Below, piece by piece: positions 8,302 to 18,567 of a stretch of DNA of 64,000 bases. The position numbers and the translations under genes were made by a program. The DNA is from Cryobacterium frigoriphilum. Lineage in GTDB: Bacteria; Actinomycetota; Actinomycetes; Actinomycetales; Microbacteriaceae. The DNA lies in NCBI RefSeq assembly GCF_004403305.1, contig NZ_SOHE01000053.1, positions 124,001-188,000 of the forward strand, written 5' to 3'. Each line of letters starts with the position of its first letter. The first letter of the stretch is position 1. A model generated the notes under the pieces. That model made no database searches. It worked only from the letters and a program-made list of their open reading frames with translations, and was not told the origin of the DNA.

Positions 8302-8345
8302 CGAGCGGATGCCGACCCCCGTGATCGGGTGTCGGCATCCGCTCG
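8302..8345. terminator. 15-bp-stem hairpin between convergent aldO and rbfA
   Basis: A perfect 15-bp inverted repeat (8302-8316 with 8331-8345, arm CGAGCGGATGCCGAC) surrounds a 14-base loop that can itself pair (CCCG with CGGG). It lies 10 bp after the aldO stop and just beyond the rbfA stop, so it can serve both genes. Confidence 0.75.
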
Positions 8346-8354
8346 CGCGTTCAG

Positions 8355-8858
8355 CTACTTCTTGTCGTCGTCCGTGACGGTCTCGAAGACCACATCGTCG
8401 TCGGCGTCAGCGTCAGCGGCCAGCGCTTCGGCCTCGTAGTCGCGCGGCTTCTTGTAGGGGTCGGCGTCGCCGGCGTAGGTTGCGGTGCCCTTGCTGTCCT
8501 CGGTCGCGGTGTCGCGCTCGTGCGCCTCCCGCAGGAGGTCGTCGATGAGCGCCGCGTTCTCGGGGATCGCGTCGGCGATGAATTCGATTGACGGCGTGAG
8601 GCGAGCGGTGATGTTCTTGCCAACCTCGCTGCGCATCATTCCGGTAGCGGCCTTGAGCGCGGCGGCGCTGTCGGTGCGCTCCTCGATCGACCCGTAGACG
8701 GTGTAGAAGACCGAGGCGTGCTGCAGGTCGCCGGTCACCTTCACGTCGGTGATCGTCACGAACCCGAGCCGCGGGTCGCGGAGGCCACGTTCGATGCGCT
8801 TGGCGACGATGACCTTGATGCGGTCCGCCATCTTTCTCGCGCGTTCCGGATCTGCCAT
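8355..8858 (-). CDS. rbfA: Ribosome-binding factor A
   Basis: A 167-residue cold-responsive 30S maturation factor that binds the 16S rRNA helix 1 region. The KH-like fold is recognisable from ARKMADRIKVIVAKRIERG, DPRLGFVTITDVKVTGDL and LRxxxGKxI-type MMRSEVGKNITARLTPSIEF. The last 45 residues form an acidic tail rich in Asp and Ala (from about residue 120), typical of actinobacterial RbfA and absent from E. coli. The start at ATG 8858 follows AGAAGGAG. It lies downstream of infB but is separated from it by an intrinsic terminator, so it may need its own promoter or read-through. Confidence 0.95.
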   Translation of the reverse strand: MADPERARKMADRIKVIVAKRIERGLRDPRLGFVTITDVKVTGDLQHASVFYTVYGSIEERTDSAAALKAATGMMRSEVGKNITARLTPSIEFIADAIPENAALIDDLLREAHERDTATEDSKGTATYAGDADPYKKPRDYEAEALAADADADDDVVFETVTDDDKK

Positions 8859-8899
8859 GACTTGCTCCTTCTGGGGTAAGAATTCTGTGGTTAAAAACC

Positions 8900-8945
8900 A
8901 CGGGTCTCCGCCCGATGCCCGGGGGCGAATCGAGCGGAGACCCGT
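8900..8945 (-). terminator. Intrinsic terminator between infB and rbfA
   Basis: On the minus strand a perfect 12-bp stem (ACGGGTCTCCGC with GCGGAGACCCGT) is followed at once by GGTTTTTAACC, a U-tract. This is one of the few hairpins in the window with a U-run and it stands 26 bp after the infB stop. Confidence 0.85.
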
Positions 8946-8971
8946 GATGGTGGTGCCGGTGAGGCCGAGGG

Positions 8972-11857
8972 TTAGACCCGCGGCTTCTCCTTCATTTCAA
9001 TCGTTTCGATCTCGTCGCCGATCTGGATGTCGTTGAACTTGCCCAGACCGATACCGGCCTCGAAGTCCGTACGGACCTCGGTGACGTCGTCCTTGAAGCG
9101 ACGCAGCGATTCGATGCCCAGGTTGTCTCCCACGACGACGCCCTCGCGGATGACCCGCGCCTTGGCGTTTCGCGTGATCGTACCGGAGCGCACGATGACA
9201 CCGGCGATGTTGCCGAACTTGGAGGAACGGAACACCTCGCGGATCTCGGCGATGCCACTCTGCACTTCTTCGAACTCGGGCTTGAGCATTCCCTTGAGGG
9301 AGTTCTCAATGTCTTCGAGAGCGTTGTAGATGACGGAGTAGAAGCGCACGTCGACGCCTTCACGAGCCGCGCGTTCGCGCGCCTTCGTGTCGGGGCGCAC
9401 GTTGAATCCGATGATGATGGCGTTGTCGACGGTGGCGAGGTTGACGTCGCTCTCCGTGACCGCACCGACACCACGGTGGATGATGCGCAGCTGCACGCTG
9501 TCGTCGACCTCGATCTTGAGCAGCGACTCTTCCAGTGCCTCAACGGCACCGGACACGTCGCCCTTGATGATGAGGTTGAGCGATTCGACCTTGCCCTCTT
9601 CGAGTGCACGGGTGAAGTCTTCGAGGCTGATGCGCTTGCGGGCCTTGGCCAGCAGGGCGTTGCGCTCGGCGGCTTCACGCTTCTCGGCGATCTGACGCGC
9701 GGTGCGGTCTTCCTCGATGACGAGGAAGGTGTCACCGGCGCGCGGAACGCTCGAGAGGCCCTGAACCTGTACGGCACGCGACGGCGTGGCAGCCTGAACG
9801 GCGACACCGTTCTCGTCGGCCATCGCACGAACCCGGCCGTAGGCCGTTCCCGCCACGATGGAGTCTCCGACGTGCAGCGTTCCCGACTGGATGAGCACGG
9901 TTGCAACCGCGCCGCGACCCTTGTCGAGACGAGCCTCGATGGCGACACCGCGAGCATCCTTGTTGGGGTTGGAGCGCATGTCGAGGCCGGCATCGGCGAC
10001 CAGCAGCACGGCGTCAAGAATTTCCTTGATGCCGGTTTTCTGACGAGCCGAGACGTCGACGAACATGACGTCTCCACCGTATTCTTCGGCCACGAGGCCG
10101 AACTCGGTGAGCTGCTGGCGTACCTTCTGCGGGTTCGCTCCGGGCTTGTCCACCTTGTTGACGGCAACCACGATCGGCACGTTGGCGGCCTGTGCGTGGT
10201 TGAGTGCCTCAATGGTCTGGGGCATGATGCCGTCATCGGCGGCCACGACGAGGATCGCAATGTCAGTCACCTGAGCACCACGAGCACGCATGGCGGTGAA
10301 CGCCTCGTGACCCGGTGTGTCAATGAAGGTGATGGCGCGGTCGATGCCCTCGTGCTCGGTGATGATCTGGTACGCACCGATGTGCTGGGTGATGCCGCCG
10401 GCTTCGCCTTCGGCCACCTTCGCGTTACGGATGGCGTCGAGCAGCGCAGTCTTACCGTGGTCGACGTGACCCATGACGGTGACCACGGGAGGACGGACCT
10501 CGAGGTCTTCGTCGGTTTCGTCTTCCAGTTCCTGGTCGATGTCGATATCGAACGCGAGCAGCAGCTCACGGTCTTCGTCATCGGGTGAAACCATCTGGAT
10601 CTTGTAGCCGAGCTCGTCTCCGAGCACACCGAAGGTCGCCTCGTCGAGGGACTCCGTTGCCGTAGCCATTTCACCGAGGTGGAACAGCACGGTGACGAGG
10701 TTTCCGGGGCTCGCGTCAATCTTGTCGGCGAAGTCGGTGATCGACGCGCCGCGACGCAGGCGAACTACGGTTCCACCATCGCCGCGGGGTACGGATACGC
10801 CACCCAGCGACGGCGCTTCGCGCAGTTCGAATTCTGCTCTCTTCGTACGCTTCGACTTGCGCGCCTTGTTCTTGCCACCACCGCGACCGAAGGCACCAGC
10901 GGTGCCTCCACCGGGGCCGCGGCCGCGACCGGCGCCACCGCCCGCGGGACGGGGCGGACCGAAGCCGGGGGCTCCGGCCGGGGCGCCACCTGGGCGAGCG
11001 AAGCCGGGACGAGCGCCACCGGCGCCGCCCGGTGCGCCACCGGGACGCTGGAAGGCACCCGGACGCTGGCCGAAGCCGTTCGGGCGGGGAGCCTGACCGG
11101 GTCCACCGGGGCGCGGAGCGCCGGGGCGGGGAGCGGCCGGACGGGGAATGTTGCTGGGGGTCGGGGTCGCCGGACGCTGGCCCATGCCCTGAGCGCTCGC
11201 GAACGGGTTGTTACCCGGGCGCGGCGGCGCGGTGGGCGTCTTGCCCATGCCCTGATTGCTGGCGAAGGGGTTGTTGCCCGGACGGGCACCGGGCCGCGGG
11301 GCACCGGGCTTGACGCCCGTGCTCGGCTTGGCGCCGGGGGTCTTGGCTGCCGGGGTGGCAGCGTCGGCCGGAGCCTCGGTGGCGGTGGCGGCTTCGGCGG
11401 CCTTCGTCGCTTCTGCTGCCTTCTCGGCGGCGGCAGCACGCTCGGCTGCCTGAGCCTGACGCTCGGCCACCGTGAGGGGCGCGGCGGGCAGGGGCGGCGC
11501 ATCCGTCACCGGGGCCGCTTCAACCGGCGCTGCGGGAGCGGGGGTCTGCACGGGCGGCTTCGGGCCGGGGCGGGCCGCGCTCGGACGAACGCCGGGCTTG
11601 ACGCCGGTGCTCGGACGGGGCGCGGAGGTGGTGACGGTTGCGGCCGCGGCACCCGCGGTGGCGGGGGTCGCGGCGGTGGTGGTCGCACTGCCGGCCAGTT
11701 CCTGCAGCGCGGCGCGAAGGCGACGGGCTACGGGGGGCTCAACACTGCTGGACGGTCCTTTGACGAACTCGCCCATTTCTTTCAATTTGGCAAGGGCTAC
11801 CTTGCTGTCGACTCCGAGCTCGCTGGCGATCTCGTGTACGCGTGGTTTTGCAGCCAC
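8972..11857 (-). CDS. infB: Translation initiation factor IF-2
   Basis: A 961-residue GTPase that places initiator tRNA on the 30S subunit and promotes 70S joining. The G domain begins around residue 455 with [18 protein letters not shown], followed by the G3 motif [17 protein letters not shown] and G4 VAVNKVDK. About 360 N-terminal residues are low-complexity, rich in Ala, Pro and Gly, and include a duplicated [13 protein letters not shown] motif, typical of actinobacterial IF-2. The short N-terminal domain [19 protein letters not shown] is intact. The GTG start at 11857 follows AGGAGAATT. The gene lies in the nusA-ylxR-infB cluster. Confidence 0.97.
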   Translation of the reverse strand: MAAKPRVHEIASELGVDSKVALAKLKEMGEFVKGPSSSVEPPVARRLRAALQELAGSATTTAATPATAGAAAATVTTSAPRPSTGVKPGVRPSAARPGPKPPVQTPAPAAPVEAAPVTDAPPLPAAPLTVAERQAQAAERAAAAEKAAEATKAAEAATATEAPADAATPAAKTPGAKPSTGVKPGAPRPGARPGNNPFASNQGMGKTPTAPPRPGNNPFASAQGMGQRPATPTPSNIPRPAAPRPGAPRPGGPGQAPRPNGFGQRPGAFQRPGGAPGGAGGARPGFARPGGAPAGAPGFGPPRPAGGGAGRGRGPGGGTAGAFGRGGGKNKARKSKRTKRAEFELREAPSLGGVSVPRGDGGTVVRLRRGASITDFADKIDASPGNLVTVLFHLGEMATATESLDEATFGVLGDELGYKIQMVSPDDEDRELLLAFDIDIDQELEDETDEDLEVRPPVVTVMGHVDHGKTALLDAIRNAKVAEGEAGGITQHIGAYQIITEHEGIDRAITFIDTPGHEAFTAMRARGAQVTDIAILVVAADDGIMPQTIEALNHAQAANVPIVVAVNKVDKPGANPQKVRQQLTEFGLVAEEYGGDVMFVDVSARQKTGIKEILDAVLLVADAGLDMRSNPNKDARGVAIEARLDKGRGAVATVLIQSGTLHVGDSIVAGTAYGRVRAMADENGVAVQAATPSRAVQVQGLSSVPRAGDTFLVIEEDRTARQIAEKREAAERNALLAKARKRISLEDFTRALEEGKVESLNLIIKGDVSGAVEALEESLLKIEVDDSVQLRIIHRGVGAVTESDVNLATVDNAIIIGFNVRPDTKARERAAREGVDVRFYSVIYNALEDIENSLKGMLKPEFEEVQSGIAEIREVFRSSKFGNIAGVIVRSGTITRNAKARVIREGVVVGDNLGIESLRRFKDDVTEVRTDFEAGIGLGKFNDIQIGDEIETIEMKEKPRV

Positions 11858-11944
11858 AATTCTCCTGTTCCGGGTCTGCGCCCGGAAAGGGGCAGACCGT
11901 TAATAACGGACGGGTCTCATTTCGAGCCGCTCATTAGTTATCCA

Positions 11945-12190
11945 TTAGCCATTCAGCCTGTTCTCTAGTTGTCTCGCGTCCAGCAAGCCGGTCACGCGAA
12001 GGGCACGCCCAAAAGCGCGGCGCTTCAGTGCCTCCTGGAAGCACGAAGCGGTCGGATGCAGCCACGCACCTCTACCGGGGAGTGTGGCGGTGTCATCCAC
12101 CACGAGTTCCGATTTTCCGGCTACCACCCTGAGAAGGGAAGACCGTGCAGCGCGCGAACGGCACCCAATGCACGTTCTAACGGGATCCAT
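11945..12190 (-). CDS. ylxR: YlxR-family RNA-binding protein
   Basis: An 81-residue YlxR/DUF448 protein. Its markers are RTCIGCR near the N-terminus, PGRGAWLHP in the middle and RRAFGRALR toward the C-terminus, which together form the proposed RNA-binding surface. It lies 8 bp downstream of nusA and 87 bp upstream of infB, its conserved place in almost all Gram-positive bacteria. In some species the protein acts as a nucleoid-associated regulator or binds RNase P RNA; nothing in this sequence decides between these. Confidence 0.9.
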   Translation of the reverse strand: MDPVRTCIGCRSRAARSSLLRVVAGKSELVVDDTATLPGRGAWLHPTASCFQEALKRRAFGRALRVTGLLDARQLENRLNG

Positions 12191-12198
12191 CGTACCCC

Positions 12199-13224
12199 CT
12201 ATTCGACATCCTCCAGAATGCTGTCCGGCTGAATGTCGATTTTCGCCCCCGTGAGCTTGGCGGCGAGGCGGGCGTTTTGGCCCTCCTTGCCGATCGCGAG
12301 GGACAGCTGATAGTCGGGCACGAGGGCCCGAACGGCCTTGATCGACTCGTCGATGATGTACGCACTGGTCACCTTGGCCGGCGACAGCGCACTCGCCACA
12401 AACGTGGCCAGGTCGGGCGAGAAGTCGACGATGTCGATCTTCTCGTTGTTCAGTTCGACGGTCACCGCGCGCACGCGCTGGCCGAGTTCACCGATGCAGG
12501 CACCCTTGGCGTTGACCCCGGGTTCGGTGGCGCGCACGGCGATCTTGGTGCGGTGGCCGGCCTCGCGGGCGAGCGACACGATCTCGACGACGCCACTGGC
12601 GATCTCGGGCACCTCGAGGGCGAAGAGCTTGCGCACGAGCGACGGGTGCGTGCGCGAGACCGTGATCTGCGGTCCCTTGAGCCCGCGGCCGACGGCCGTC
12701 ACGAATACCCGGATGCGGGCGCCGTGCACGTACTTCTCGGTCGGTACCTGTTCCTCGGGCGGCATGATCGCCTCGATCGTGCCGAGGTCGACGTGGATCA
12801 TGCGGGGGTTGGGCCCCTGCTGGATGATGCCGGCGACGATGTCGCCCTCACGGCCCTTGAACTCGCCGAGAACGGCGTCGTCGGCCAGGTCGCGCAGACG
12901 CTGGTTGATGACCTGCTTCGCCGCAAAGGCCGCGATGCGCCCGAAATCGGTGGGGTTGTCAACGGCTTCACCGATGACGTTGCCCTCATCGTCGTGTTCG
13001 GGGATGAAAATGTCCACGTGACCGGTCTTGCGGTCGAGTACGACTCGCGCGCCGGGTACGTCGTCGGTGGCCTGCGTGGGCGGTTCACCGTGCTTGGAGA
13101 CTTCCTGGGTGCTGTGCTTGATGTAGGCGGTCAGAATCGCCTGTTCGATGATTTGCACGAGTTCCTCGAAGGGAATCTCTTTCTCGCGCTCCATAAGCCG
13201 CAAAACACTGAGGTCGATGTCCAT
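12199..13224 (-). CDS. nusA: Transcription termination/antitermination factor NusA
   Basis: A 341-residue RNA polymerase cofactor. The N-terminal domain begins MDIDLSVLRLMEREKEIPF; an S1 domain follows (GDIVAGIIQQGPN to about residue 190), then two KH domains with the GACIGELGQRVRAV and AIGKEGQNARLAAKLTG loops. It has no C-terminal acidic repeats, as in other actinobacteria. The start at ATG 13224 has AGGAGG upstream. In most bacteria rimP is directly upstream; here the upstream gene is proS with only a 179-bp gap, and rimP is not present in the window. Confidence 0.96.
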   Translation of the reverse strand: MDIDLSVLRLMEREKEIPFEELVQIIEQAILTAYIKHSTQEVSKHGEPPTQATDDVPGARVVLDRKTGHVDIFIPEHDDEGNVIGEAVDNPTDFGRIAAFAAKQVINQRLRDLADDAVLGEFKGREGDIVAGIIQQGPNPRMIHVDLGTIEAIMPPEEQVPTEKYVHGARIRVFVTAVGRGLKGPQITVSRTHPSLVRKLFALEVPEIASGVVEIVSLAREAGHRTKIAVRATEPGVNAKGACIGELGQRVRAVTVELNNEKIDIVDFSPDLATFVASALSPAKVTSAYIIDESIKAVRALVPDYQLSLAIGKEGQNARLAAKLTGAKIDIQPDSILEDVE

Positions 13225-13353
13225 GGCCGGCCTCCTCTATTCAGATCTTGCCGCCGCGAAACTGTGCAGCGGGCTTCCCACTACGCTACCCGAATCTGCG
13301 GGCCTGCGTCACCGCCCGGCACGCGCTGCGGCGCTGTTCGCGGGCACAGCGAA

Positions 13354-13392
13354 GCGACGGATGACCCCACTCGATCTGGGGGCATCCGTCGC
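13354..13392 (-). terminator. Hairpin downstream of proS
   Basis: A 10-bp perfect outer stem (GCGACGGATG with CATCCGTCGC), one mismatch, then a 4-bp CCCC/GGGG inner stem and a 9-base loop, 11 bp past the proS stop. It would end proS transcription before nusA. No U-tract is seen. Confidence 0.65.
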
Positions 13393-13403
13393 ATCCGTCG
13401 GCA

Positions 13404-15167
13404 TCAGGAAAAGTGTGCGGCGACCTCTTCGATCGCTATCTGCTCGCGTTCGCCGCTGCGACGATCCCACAGCTCGACGATGCCGTCGGCCGCGCCGCGG
13501 CCGACGATCACGATCTTGGGCACACCGATAAGTTCGGCGTCACCGAACTTGATGCCGGGCGACACCTTGCGGCGGTCGTCGTAGAGCACCTCACGGCCGG
13601 TCGCCTCGAGGGCTGCGACAACGGTCTCCGAGGCTTCGAAGACGACCTCGTCACGGCCGGTGGCGATCACGTGCACATCGAACGGCGTCACGGATTCGGG
13701 CCAGATCAGGCCCTTCGCGTCGTTGTTCAGCTCGGCGATGACCGCGAGAATACGGGTGACGCCAATACCGTACGAGCCCATCGTGACGGTGACGAGCTTG
13801 CCGTTTTCGTCGAGCACCTTGAGGCCCAGCAGCTCGGCGTACTTGCGGCCCAGCTGGAAGACGTGGCCGATTTCCATGCCGCGGATCAGTTCGACCGGGC
13901 CGGAGCCGTCGGGCGCCGGGTCGCCGGCGCGCACGTCGGAGGCTTCGACGGTCTGATCGATCGCGAAGTCACGGCCGGCGATGAGGCCGAAGACGTGGCG
14001 GCCGTTCTCGTTGGCGCCGGTGATCCACTCGGTACCGGCGACGACGCGCGGGTCGACGAAGAAGCGGATGCCGGTGGTCCCCTTGTCGCCGAGCACCGCG
14101 CCCTCCGCCGTCCACGGACCGATGTAGCCCTTGACCAGTGCCGGATAGCGCAGAAAGTCGGTCTCGTTGGCCGCTTCGACCTCGGCCGGGCCAAACGCCA
14201 CCTCGACGCGCTTGAGGTCGACGTCGCGGTCTCCCGGAACGGCGATCGCGATGATCTCGCGGGTACCGTCGGGGAACATCAGCGCGAGCACGACGTTCTT
14301 CAGGGTGTCGGCGGCGGTCCAGGCTACGCCGGAGGCGCGTGGGTGCGCCGCGTTGGCGGCGTCGACGAGGGTCTGGATGGTGGGAGTGTCGGGGGTGTCG
14401 TAGACCACGGGGGCCGCGGCAGCTGTGAAGTCGATCTCGGCGGGCACGAGAGTCGTGAACGCTTCGACGTTGGCCGCGTAGCCGCCGGCCGAACGCACGA
14501 AGGTGTCCTCACCGACCGCGGTCGGGTGCAGAAATTCCTCGCTCTTCGAGCCGCCCATGGCGCCGGCGTCCGCTTTCACGATCGCGTACTCGAGGCCGAA
14601 GCGGGTGAAGATGCGCTCGTAGGCGTCGCGCTGGTTCTGGTAGCTCGCGTCGAGGCCGGCGTCGGTGTGGTCGAAGGAGTAGGCATCCTTCATGGTGAAT
14701 TCGCGGCCGCGCAGCAGGCCGCCGCGCGAGCGTGCCTCGTCGCGGTACTTGTCCTGGATCTGGTAGATCGCCAGCGGCAGATCTTTATAGCTGCTGTAGA
14801 GGTCTTTCACGAGCAGGGTGAAGACCTCCTCGTGCGTGGGCGCGAGCAGCATGTCGGAGCCTTTGCGGTCTTTCAGACGAAAAATACCATCGCCGTACTC
14901 GTCCCAGCGGCCGGTTGTCTCGTAGGGTTCGCGGGGCAGCAGCGCGGGAAAATGCACCTCGTGTGCGCCGGCGGCGGCCATCTCCTCGCGGATGATCTTC
15001 TCGACCTTGGCCTTGACCCGCAGGCCCAGCGGCAGCCACGCGAAGATGCCAGGGGCCTGACGCCGGATGTAGCCCGCACGCACGAGCAGGCGGTGGCTGG
15101 TCACCTCCGCGTCGGAAGGATCTTCACGAAGGGTACGGAGGAAGTAGTTAGAGAGACGTGTAGGCAC
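13404..15167 (-). CDS. proS: Prolyl-tRNA synthetase
   Basis: A 587-residue class II aminoacyl-tRNA synthetase of the bacterial type. Motif 2 is seen in [20 protein letters not shown] followed by [10 protein letters not shown]. Between motifs 2 and 3 lies the roughly 180-residue editing insertion (from about residue 220 to 400) that clears mischarged alanine. Motif 3 appears near [12 protein letters not shown], and the C-terminal anticodon-binding domain starts near [12 protein letters not shown]. The GTG start at 15167 follows AAGGTAGG. The gene lies between ispG and nusA, as in other actinobacteria. Confidence 0.96.
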   Translation of the reverse strand: MPTRLSNYFLRTLREDPSDAEVTSHRLLVRAGYIRRQAPGIFAWLPLGLRVKAKVEKIIREEMAAAGAHEVHFPALLPREPYETTGRWDEYGDGIFRLKDRKGSDMLLAPTHEEVFTLLVKDLYSSYKDLPLAIYQIQDKYRDEARSRGGLLRGREFTMKDAYSFDHTDAGLDASYQNQRDAYERIFTRFGLEYAIVKADAGAMGGSKSEEFLHPTAVGEDTFVRSAGGYAANVEAFTTLVPAEIDFTAAAAPVVYDTPDTPTIQTLVDAANAAHPRASGVAWTAADTLKNVVLALMFPDGTREIIAIAVPGDRDVDLKRVEVAFGPAEVEAANETDFLRYPALVKGYIGPWTAEGAVLGDKGTTGIRFFVDPRVVAGTEWITGANENGRHVFGLIAGRDFAIDQTVEASDVRAGDPAPDGSGPVELIRGMEIGHVFQLGRKYAELLGLKVLDENGKLVTVTMGSYGIGVTRILAVIAELNNDAKGLIWPESVTPFDVHVIATGRDEVVFEASETVVAALEATGREVLYDDRRKVSPGIKFGDAELIGVPKIVIVGRGAADGIVELWDRRSGEREQIAIEEVAAHFS

Positions 15168-15239
15168 TGACCTACCTTACGCGTGTCGCGCAGCCCGCGC
15201 GCGCGGAGCCCACTTCACCCGCAGTTTGCGCGTGACCGT

Positions 15240-15293
15240 GCCCGAAACGGGTGACCGCTACGGTAATTACGGTAGCGGCCACCCGTTTCGGGC
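15240..15293. terminator. 54-bp near-perfect palindrome between ispG and proS
   Basis: Two 27-base arms centred between 15266 and 15267 are complementary except at two positions; the outer 14 pairs (GCCCGAAACGGGTG) are perfect and the centre is GTAATTAC. It lies 29 bp after the ispG stop and 73 bp before the proS start. It probably terminates ispG transcripts, though a position in the proS leader also allows a regulatory role. Confidence 0.7.
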
Positions 15294-15322
15294 GCGGCCA
15301 TGGTCGACTAATGCGACCGGTG

Positions 15323-16477
15323 CTAGTTCGAGCCAACGGAGACGGTGGGGGCGCCCAGCTCGGCAGCGGGCATCTCGGCGGCGAGGCGGTTGGCCTCCTC
15401 GATCAGGGTCTTGACGATATCGGCCTCCGGCACGGTCTTGATGACCTCGCCGCGCACGAAGATCTGACCCTTGCCGTTACCGCTCGCGACGCCCAGGTCG
15501 GCCTCGCGGGCCTCGCCCGGTCCGTTGACGACGCAGCCCATGACGGCGACCCGCAGCGGCACGGTCATTCCCTCGAGCCCGTCGGTGACGTCGTTGGCGA
15601 GCTTGTAGACATCCACCTGGGCCCGGCCACAGCTCGGGCAGGAGACGATCTCGAGCTTGCGCTCGCGCAGGTTCAGCGACTGCAGGATCTGCAGGCCGAC
15701 CTTGATCTCCTCGACCGGCGGTGCGCTCAGCGACACCCGGATGGTGTCGCCGATGCCCTCACCGAGCAGGATCCCGAACGCCGTGGCGCTCTTGATGGTG
15801 CCCTGGAAGCTCGGCCCGGCCTCGGTCACGCCGAGGTGCAGCGGCCAGTCGCCGCGTTCGGCCAGCAGCCGGTAGGCCTTGACCATCACGACCGGGTCGT
15901 TGTGCTTGACCGAGATCTTGAAGTCGTGAAAGTCGTGCTCTTCGAACAGGCTCGCCTCCCAGATGGCGCTCTCTACGAGCGCCTCCGGGGTGGCCTTGCC
16001 GTACTTCGCCATGATGCTCGGTTCGAGCGATCCGGCGTTGACGCCGATGCGCAGGCTCGTGCCCGCGGCCTTCGCCGCGGCCGCGATCTTGCCGATCTGG
16101 TCGTCGAACTTGCGGATGTTGCCGGGGTTGACGCGCACAGCGGCGCAACCGGCGTCGATGGCCGCGAAGACATAGTTGGGCTGAAAGTGAATGTCCGCGA
16201 TGACCGGAATCTGGCTCTTCTTCGCGATGATCGAGAGCACTTCGGCGTCGTCACGGGTGGGCACGGCGACGCGCACGATGTCGCATCCGCTCGCCGTGAG
16301 CTCGGCGATCTGCTGGAGCGTCGCGTTGATGTTGGTGGTCGGGGTCGTGGTCATCGACTGCACGCTCACTTGCGCGCCGCCTCCGACCAGGACCTTGCCG
16401 ACCTTGATCTGACGGGATTTACGTCTGGGAGCGAGTACCTCGGGTACTTTCGGCATCCCTATATTGATAGCAGCCAC
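15323..16477 (-). CDS. ispG: 4-hydroxy-3-methylbut-2-enyl diphosphate synthase (flavodoxin)
   Basis: A 384-residue enzyme of the non-mevalonate isoprenoid pathway that converts methylerythritol cyclodiphosphate to HMBPP. The N-terminal TIM barrel includes [19 protein letters not shown] and [16 protein letters not shown]. The 4Fe-4S cluster ligands are the CxxC in [14 protein letters not shown] and the third cysteine in [20 protein letters not shown]. The start at GTG 16477 gives the N-terminus [13 protein letters not shown]; the internal ATG at codon 7 is an alternative. dxr of the same pathway is at 33746, about 17 kb away, though in mycobacteria and relatives dxr, a site-2 protease and ispG are adjacent. 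Confidence 0.96.
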   Translation of the reverse strand: MAAINIGMPKVPEVLAPRRKSRQIKVGKVLVGGGAQVSVQSMTTTPTTNINATLQQIAELTASGCDIVRVAVPTRDDAEVLSIIAKKSQIPVIADIHFQPNYVFAAIDAGCAAVRVNPGNIRKFDDQIGKIAAAAKAAGTSLRIGVNAGSLEPSIMAKYGKATPEALVESAIWEASLFEEHDFHDFKISVKHNDPVVMVKAYRLLAERGDWPLHLGVTEAGPSFQGTIKSATAFGILLGEGIGDTIRVSLSAPPVEEIKVGLQILQSLNLRERKLEIVSCPSCGRAQVDVYKLANDVTDGLEGMTVPLRVAVMGCVVNGPGEAREADLGVASGNGKGQIFVRGEVIKTVPEADIVKTLIEEANRLAAEMPAAELGAPTVSVGSN

Positions 16478-16486
16478 CCGTGTAGC

Positions 16487-17560
16487 TTACGCGCCGCCGA
16501 TGGCTCGCAGCTGGGTGAGCAGCGCCGTGAGGAACACCGCCGGGTGTTCCAGGTGCGGGGAGTGCCCGCAGTCCGTCAGTTCGAGCTCGGTCACGGCGCC
16601 CCCGGCCGCCCGGTAGGCGGCGAGCACGGCGCGAATCTGGCGAATCATCGGCTGGGGCGGGGCAACGTCGATGCCGGGCCAGCCCGGAATCACGCCGAGC
16701 TGCCCGAGGTAGTTCAGGTCAAAGAGCGAGGAATCGGACACGATGACATCGTCGGTGCCGTGCAGCCACAGCACCGGCGGCTTCTGCGGCAGGTCGACGA
16801 TCGCGCTGGTATTGAAATACTGCGGCGCCATCGTGTTCAGCACCCCCTGGGTGCCGGGCGCGAAACCGGGCCAGTTCGGCGAGGCCGTGGAGTCGCCGGG
16901 GTAATTGCCGACGCCGGTCGCGGTGGACAGCATCGACTGCACCCAGATCGGTTCCTGGTCGGAGGCAAACGGCGGTTTGACGTACGCCGTGCGGTACACG
17001 CTCAACGGTGACGCAGCCGCGTCGGCGCTCGTGTCGCGCGCGAGCAGCCGGGCGACGAAGTCCGGGTTCACTCCCCCGCCGCCGGTCCCCGCGTCGTCAT
17101 CGGTGAGTCGCGTACCGTCGTCGCCACTCGTGCCGCCGAAGCCGAAGGGCGACACCGGAGCAACGAGCGTCGCGGATGCCACGAGACCCGGCCGGTCGAG
17201 CAGCAGGCGCATCAGCACGCCGCCGCCCATGCTCCAGCCGACGACGTGCGCGCTGGCGATGCCCAGGGCGTCGAGCACCGATGCGACGTCATCGGAGAAG
17301 TCGGCCAGCCCCCGCGTCGCGTCGACGGGCAGGATCTCGCTGGCCCCGAAGCCACGCAGGTCGATGGCGACGGCCCGCCATTCGGGCGGCAGCGCCAGCA
17401 TGATCGGCTGCCAGAACAGCGACGAGGACACGTTGCCGTGGATGAACACGACGACCCCACCCGCGGCGCCGTCGGCGGCGGGGCGTTCCAGCACTCCGGC
17501 CTGCAGGCGGGGAGTGTGCACGCTGCTCTGGGTGATGCCCTGAAAGATGGTGTCGGTCAT
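16487..17560 (-). CDS. Alpha/beta-fold hydrolase
   Basis: A 357-residue hydrolase. The oxyanion region is VVVFIHGNVSSSLFWQPIM; the nucleophile serine lies in VVGWSMGGGVLMRLL, the acid in WLHGTDDVIVSDSSLF and the histidine in TDCGHSPHLEHP, so the catalytic triad is complete. A roughly 100-residue cap insertion rich in Gly and Asp lies after the nucleophile. It follows a second hydrolase by 50 bp and precedes ispG by 9 bp, so it is probably part of the upstream catabolic operon rather than of isoprenoid metabolism. Substrate unknown; esterase, lipase or C-C hydrolase activity are all possible. Confidence 0.82.
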   Translation of the reverse strand: MTDTIFQGITQSSVHTPRLQAGVLERPAADGAAGGVVVFIHGNVSSSLFWQPIMLALPPEWRAVAIDLRGFGASEILPVDATRGLADFSDDVASVLDALGIASAHVVGWSMGGGVLMRLLLDRPGLVASATLVAPVSPFGFGGTSGDDGTRLTDDDAGTGGGGVNPDFVARLLARDTSADAAASPLSVYRTAYVKPPFASDQEPIWVQSMLSTATGVGNYPGDSTASPNWPGFAPGTQGVLNTMAPQYFNTSAIVDLPQKPPVLWLHGTDDVIVSDSSLFDLNYLGQLGVIPGWPGIDVAPPQPMIRQIRAVLAAYRAAGGAVTELELTDCGHSPHLEHPAVFLTALLTQLRAIGGA

Positions 17561-17610
17561 GATGGGGTCCTCTCTGACTCCGGGTACGAATGACGGGGCT
17601 GACGACGGGG

Positions 17611-18567
17611 CTAGTGGCTGGGTGCGGTGCCGACGGGTGCGGTTCGGGCTGGTTCGGTTCGGTCTGGTGCGGTGATGACGGATGCGACGCGTTCGGCTCC
17701 GTGGGCCGACATCACGATCGTGTAGTGGTTGACGTCGTCGATCTCGTGCACGCGCAGTGCGGGGAGCCGCTCGCGCACGGCGGCGACCACGCTTGGATCG
17801 TACAGCGCGGCGGGCTCGTTCAGCAGCCCCCGCGGTGCTCGCAGAAAGTCGATCGGAGCGGTGACCGAGGCCAGGGCCTCCGCGTACCCGTCGGCGCCGT
17901 CGAGCTGCAGCACGTTTTCCCCGACGGCCTCCAGGCGCGTCGAGGGACGCAGCGCGAACGGGGCGCCGTCAAGGTCGTAGCGGGCGAAGTCGGCGACCCC
18001 CGGCGACCAGTCATCGGCGAACGCCGGATGCCGCCGCCAGAATTCGGTGTAGTCCGCGCTGTTCGCGAAGGTTGTGGACAGGCGTGCCGCGGCCGGACCG
18101 AGCATGCTGATCGGTTCGACTCCGGGCTGGCGGGCAATCGGCAGACCGCCGTCGACGAGCACGAGCGAATCGACCCGGTCGGGAAAACGGTGTGCCAGCC
18201 AGACCGCGACGAAGGCCCCCATCGAGTGACCGACGACGATGACGCGTTCCACGCCGAGCCCGTCGAGCACGGCAACCATGTCGTCGGCCTGCGCGCGCAG
18301 CGCGTATGGGCCGGGCAGGCTGTTGCTGCGGGCCCGACCCCGCAGGTCGGGAGCGATCACCCGGTGGCCCGGCAACGCCGTGGCGAGCCAGGAAAAGCTT
18401 CGGTGCGAGGCGGTGATTCCGTGGATCGTGAGCACCGCAACCGGCCGGCCACTCTCAGCGGGCGGTCGGCTGACCGGCCGCCCCCGCCACTGCCCGCCGA
18501 AAAGCTGGCCGCCGCTGACCGCGACCTGAAAGGCCCGATAGTCGGCCGACTCCGCCGCGCCGCTCAT
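17611..18567 (-). CDS. Alpha/beta-fold hydrolase, second copy type
   Basis: A 318-residue hydrolase unlike the first in sequence. It has LTIHGITASHRSFSWLATAL (oxyanion), VIAPDLRGRARS, the nucleophile in VIVVGHSMGAFVAVWLAHRF, and the general-base histidine in IDDVNHYTIVMS. The first ATG lies in the TetR stop codon (ATGA overlap at 18564-18567), tying its translation to the regulator. The C-terminus ends in a degenerate repeat, RTEPARTAPVGTAPS, encoded by a 15-bp tandem repeat. It might hydrolyse an ester or lactone taken up by the ABC system upstream in the operon; this is inference from context. Confidence 0.82.
   Translation of the reverse strand: MSGAAESADYRAFQVAVSGGQLFGGQWRGRPVSRPPAESGRPVAVLTIHGITASHRSFSWLATALPGHRVIAPDLRGRARSNSLPGPYALRAQADDMVAVLDGLGVERVIVVGHSMGAFVAVWLAHRFPDRVDSLVLVDGGLPIARQPGVEPISMLGPAAARLSTTFANSADYTEFWRRHPAFADDWSPGVADFARYDLDGAPFALRPSTRLEAVGENVLQLDGADGYAEALASVTAPIDFLRAPRGLLNEPAALYDPSVVAAVRERLPALRVHEIDDVNHYTIVMSAHGAERVASVITAPDRTEPARTAPVGTAPSH
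17626..17670. repeat. 15-bp tandem repeat at a hydrolase C-terminus (3 copies)
   Basis: Three 15-bp units start at 17626, 17641 and 17656 (for example GGTTCGGTCTGGTGC) and encode the Arg-Thr-x-Pro-like tail of the hydrolase. Confidence 0.75.

Noticed and set aside
11858-11944. tRNA or small RNA gene between ylxR and infB
   Set aside because: The 87 bp do not form a cloverleaf; only a short dyad is seen.
13413-17011. 585- and 586-codon plus-strand frames over proS and ispG
   Set aside because: Shadows of essential conserved genes; composition lacks hydrophobic core patterns.
16487-17560. Assigning the hydrolase to isoprenoid metabolism because it abuts ispG
   Set aside because: It follows the catabolic operon in the same direction; ispG neighbours in relatives do not include such a gene.
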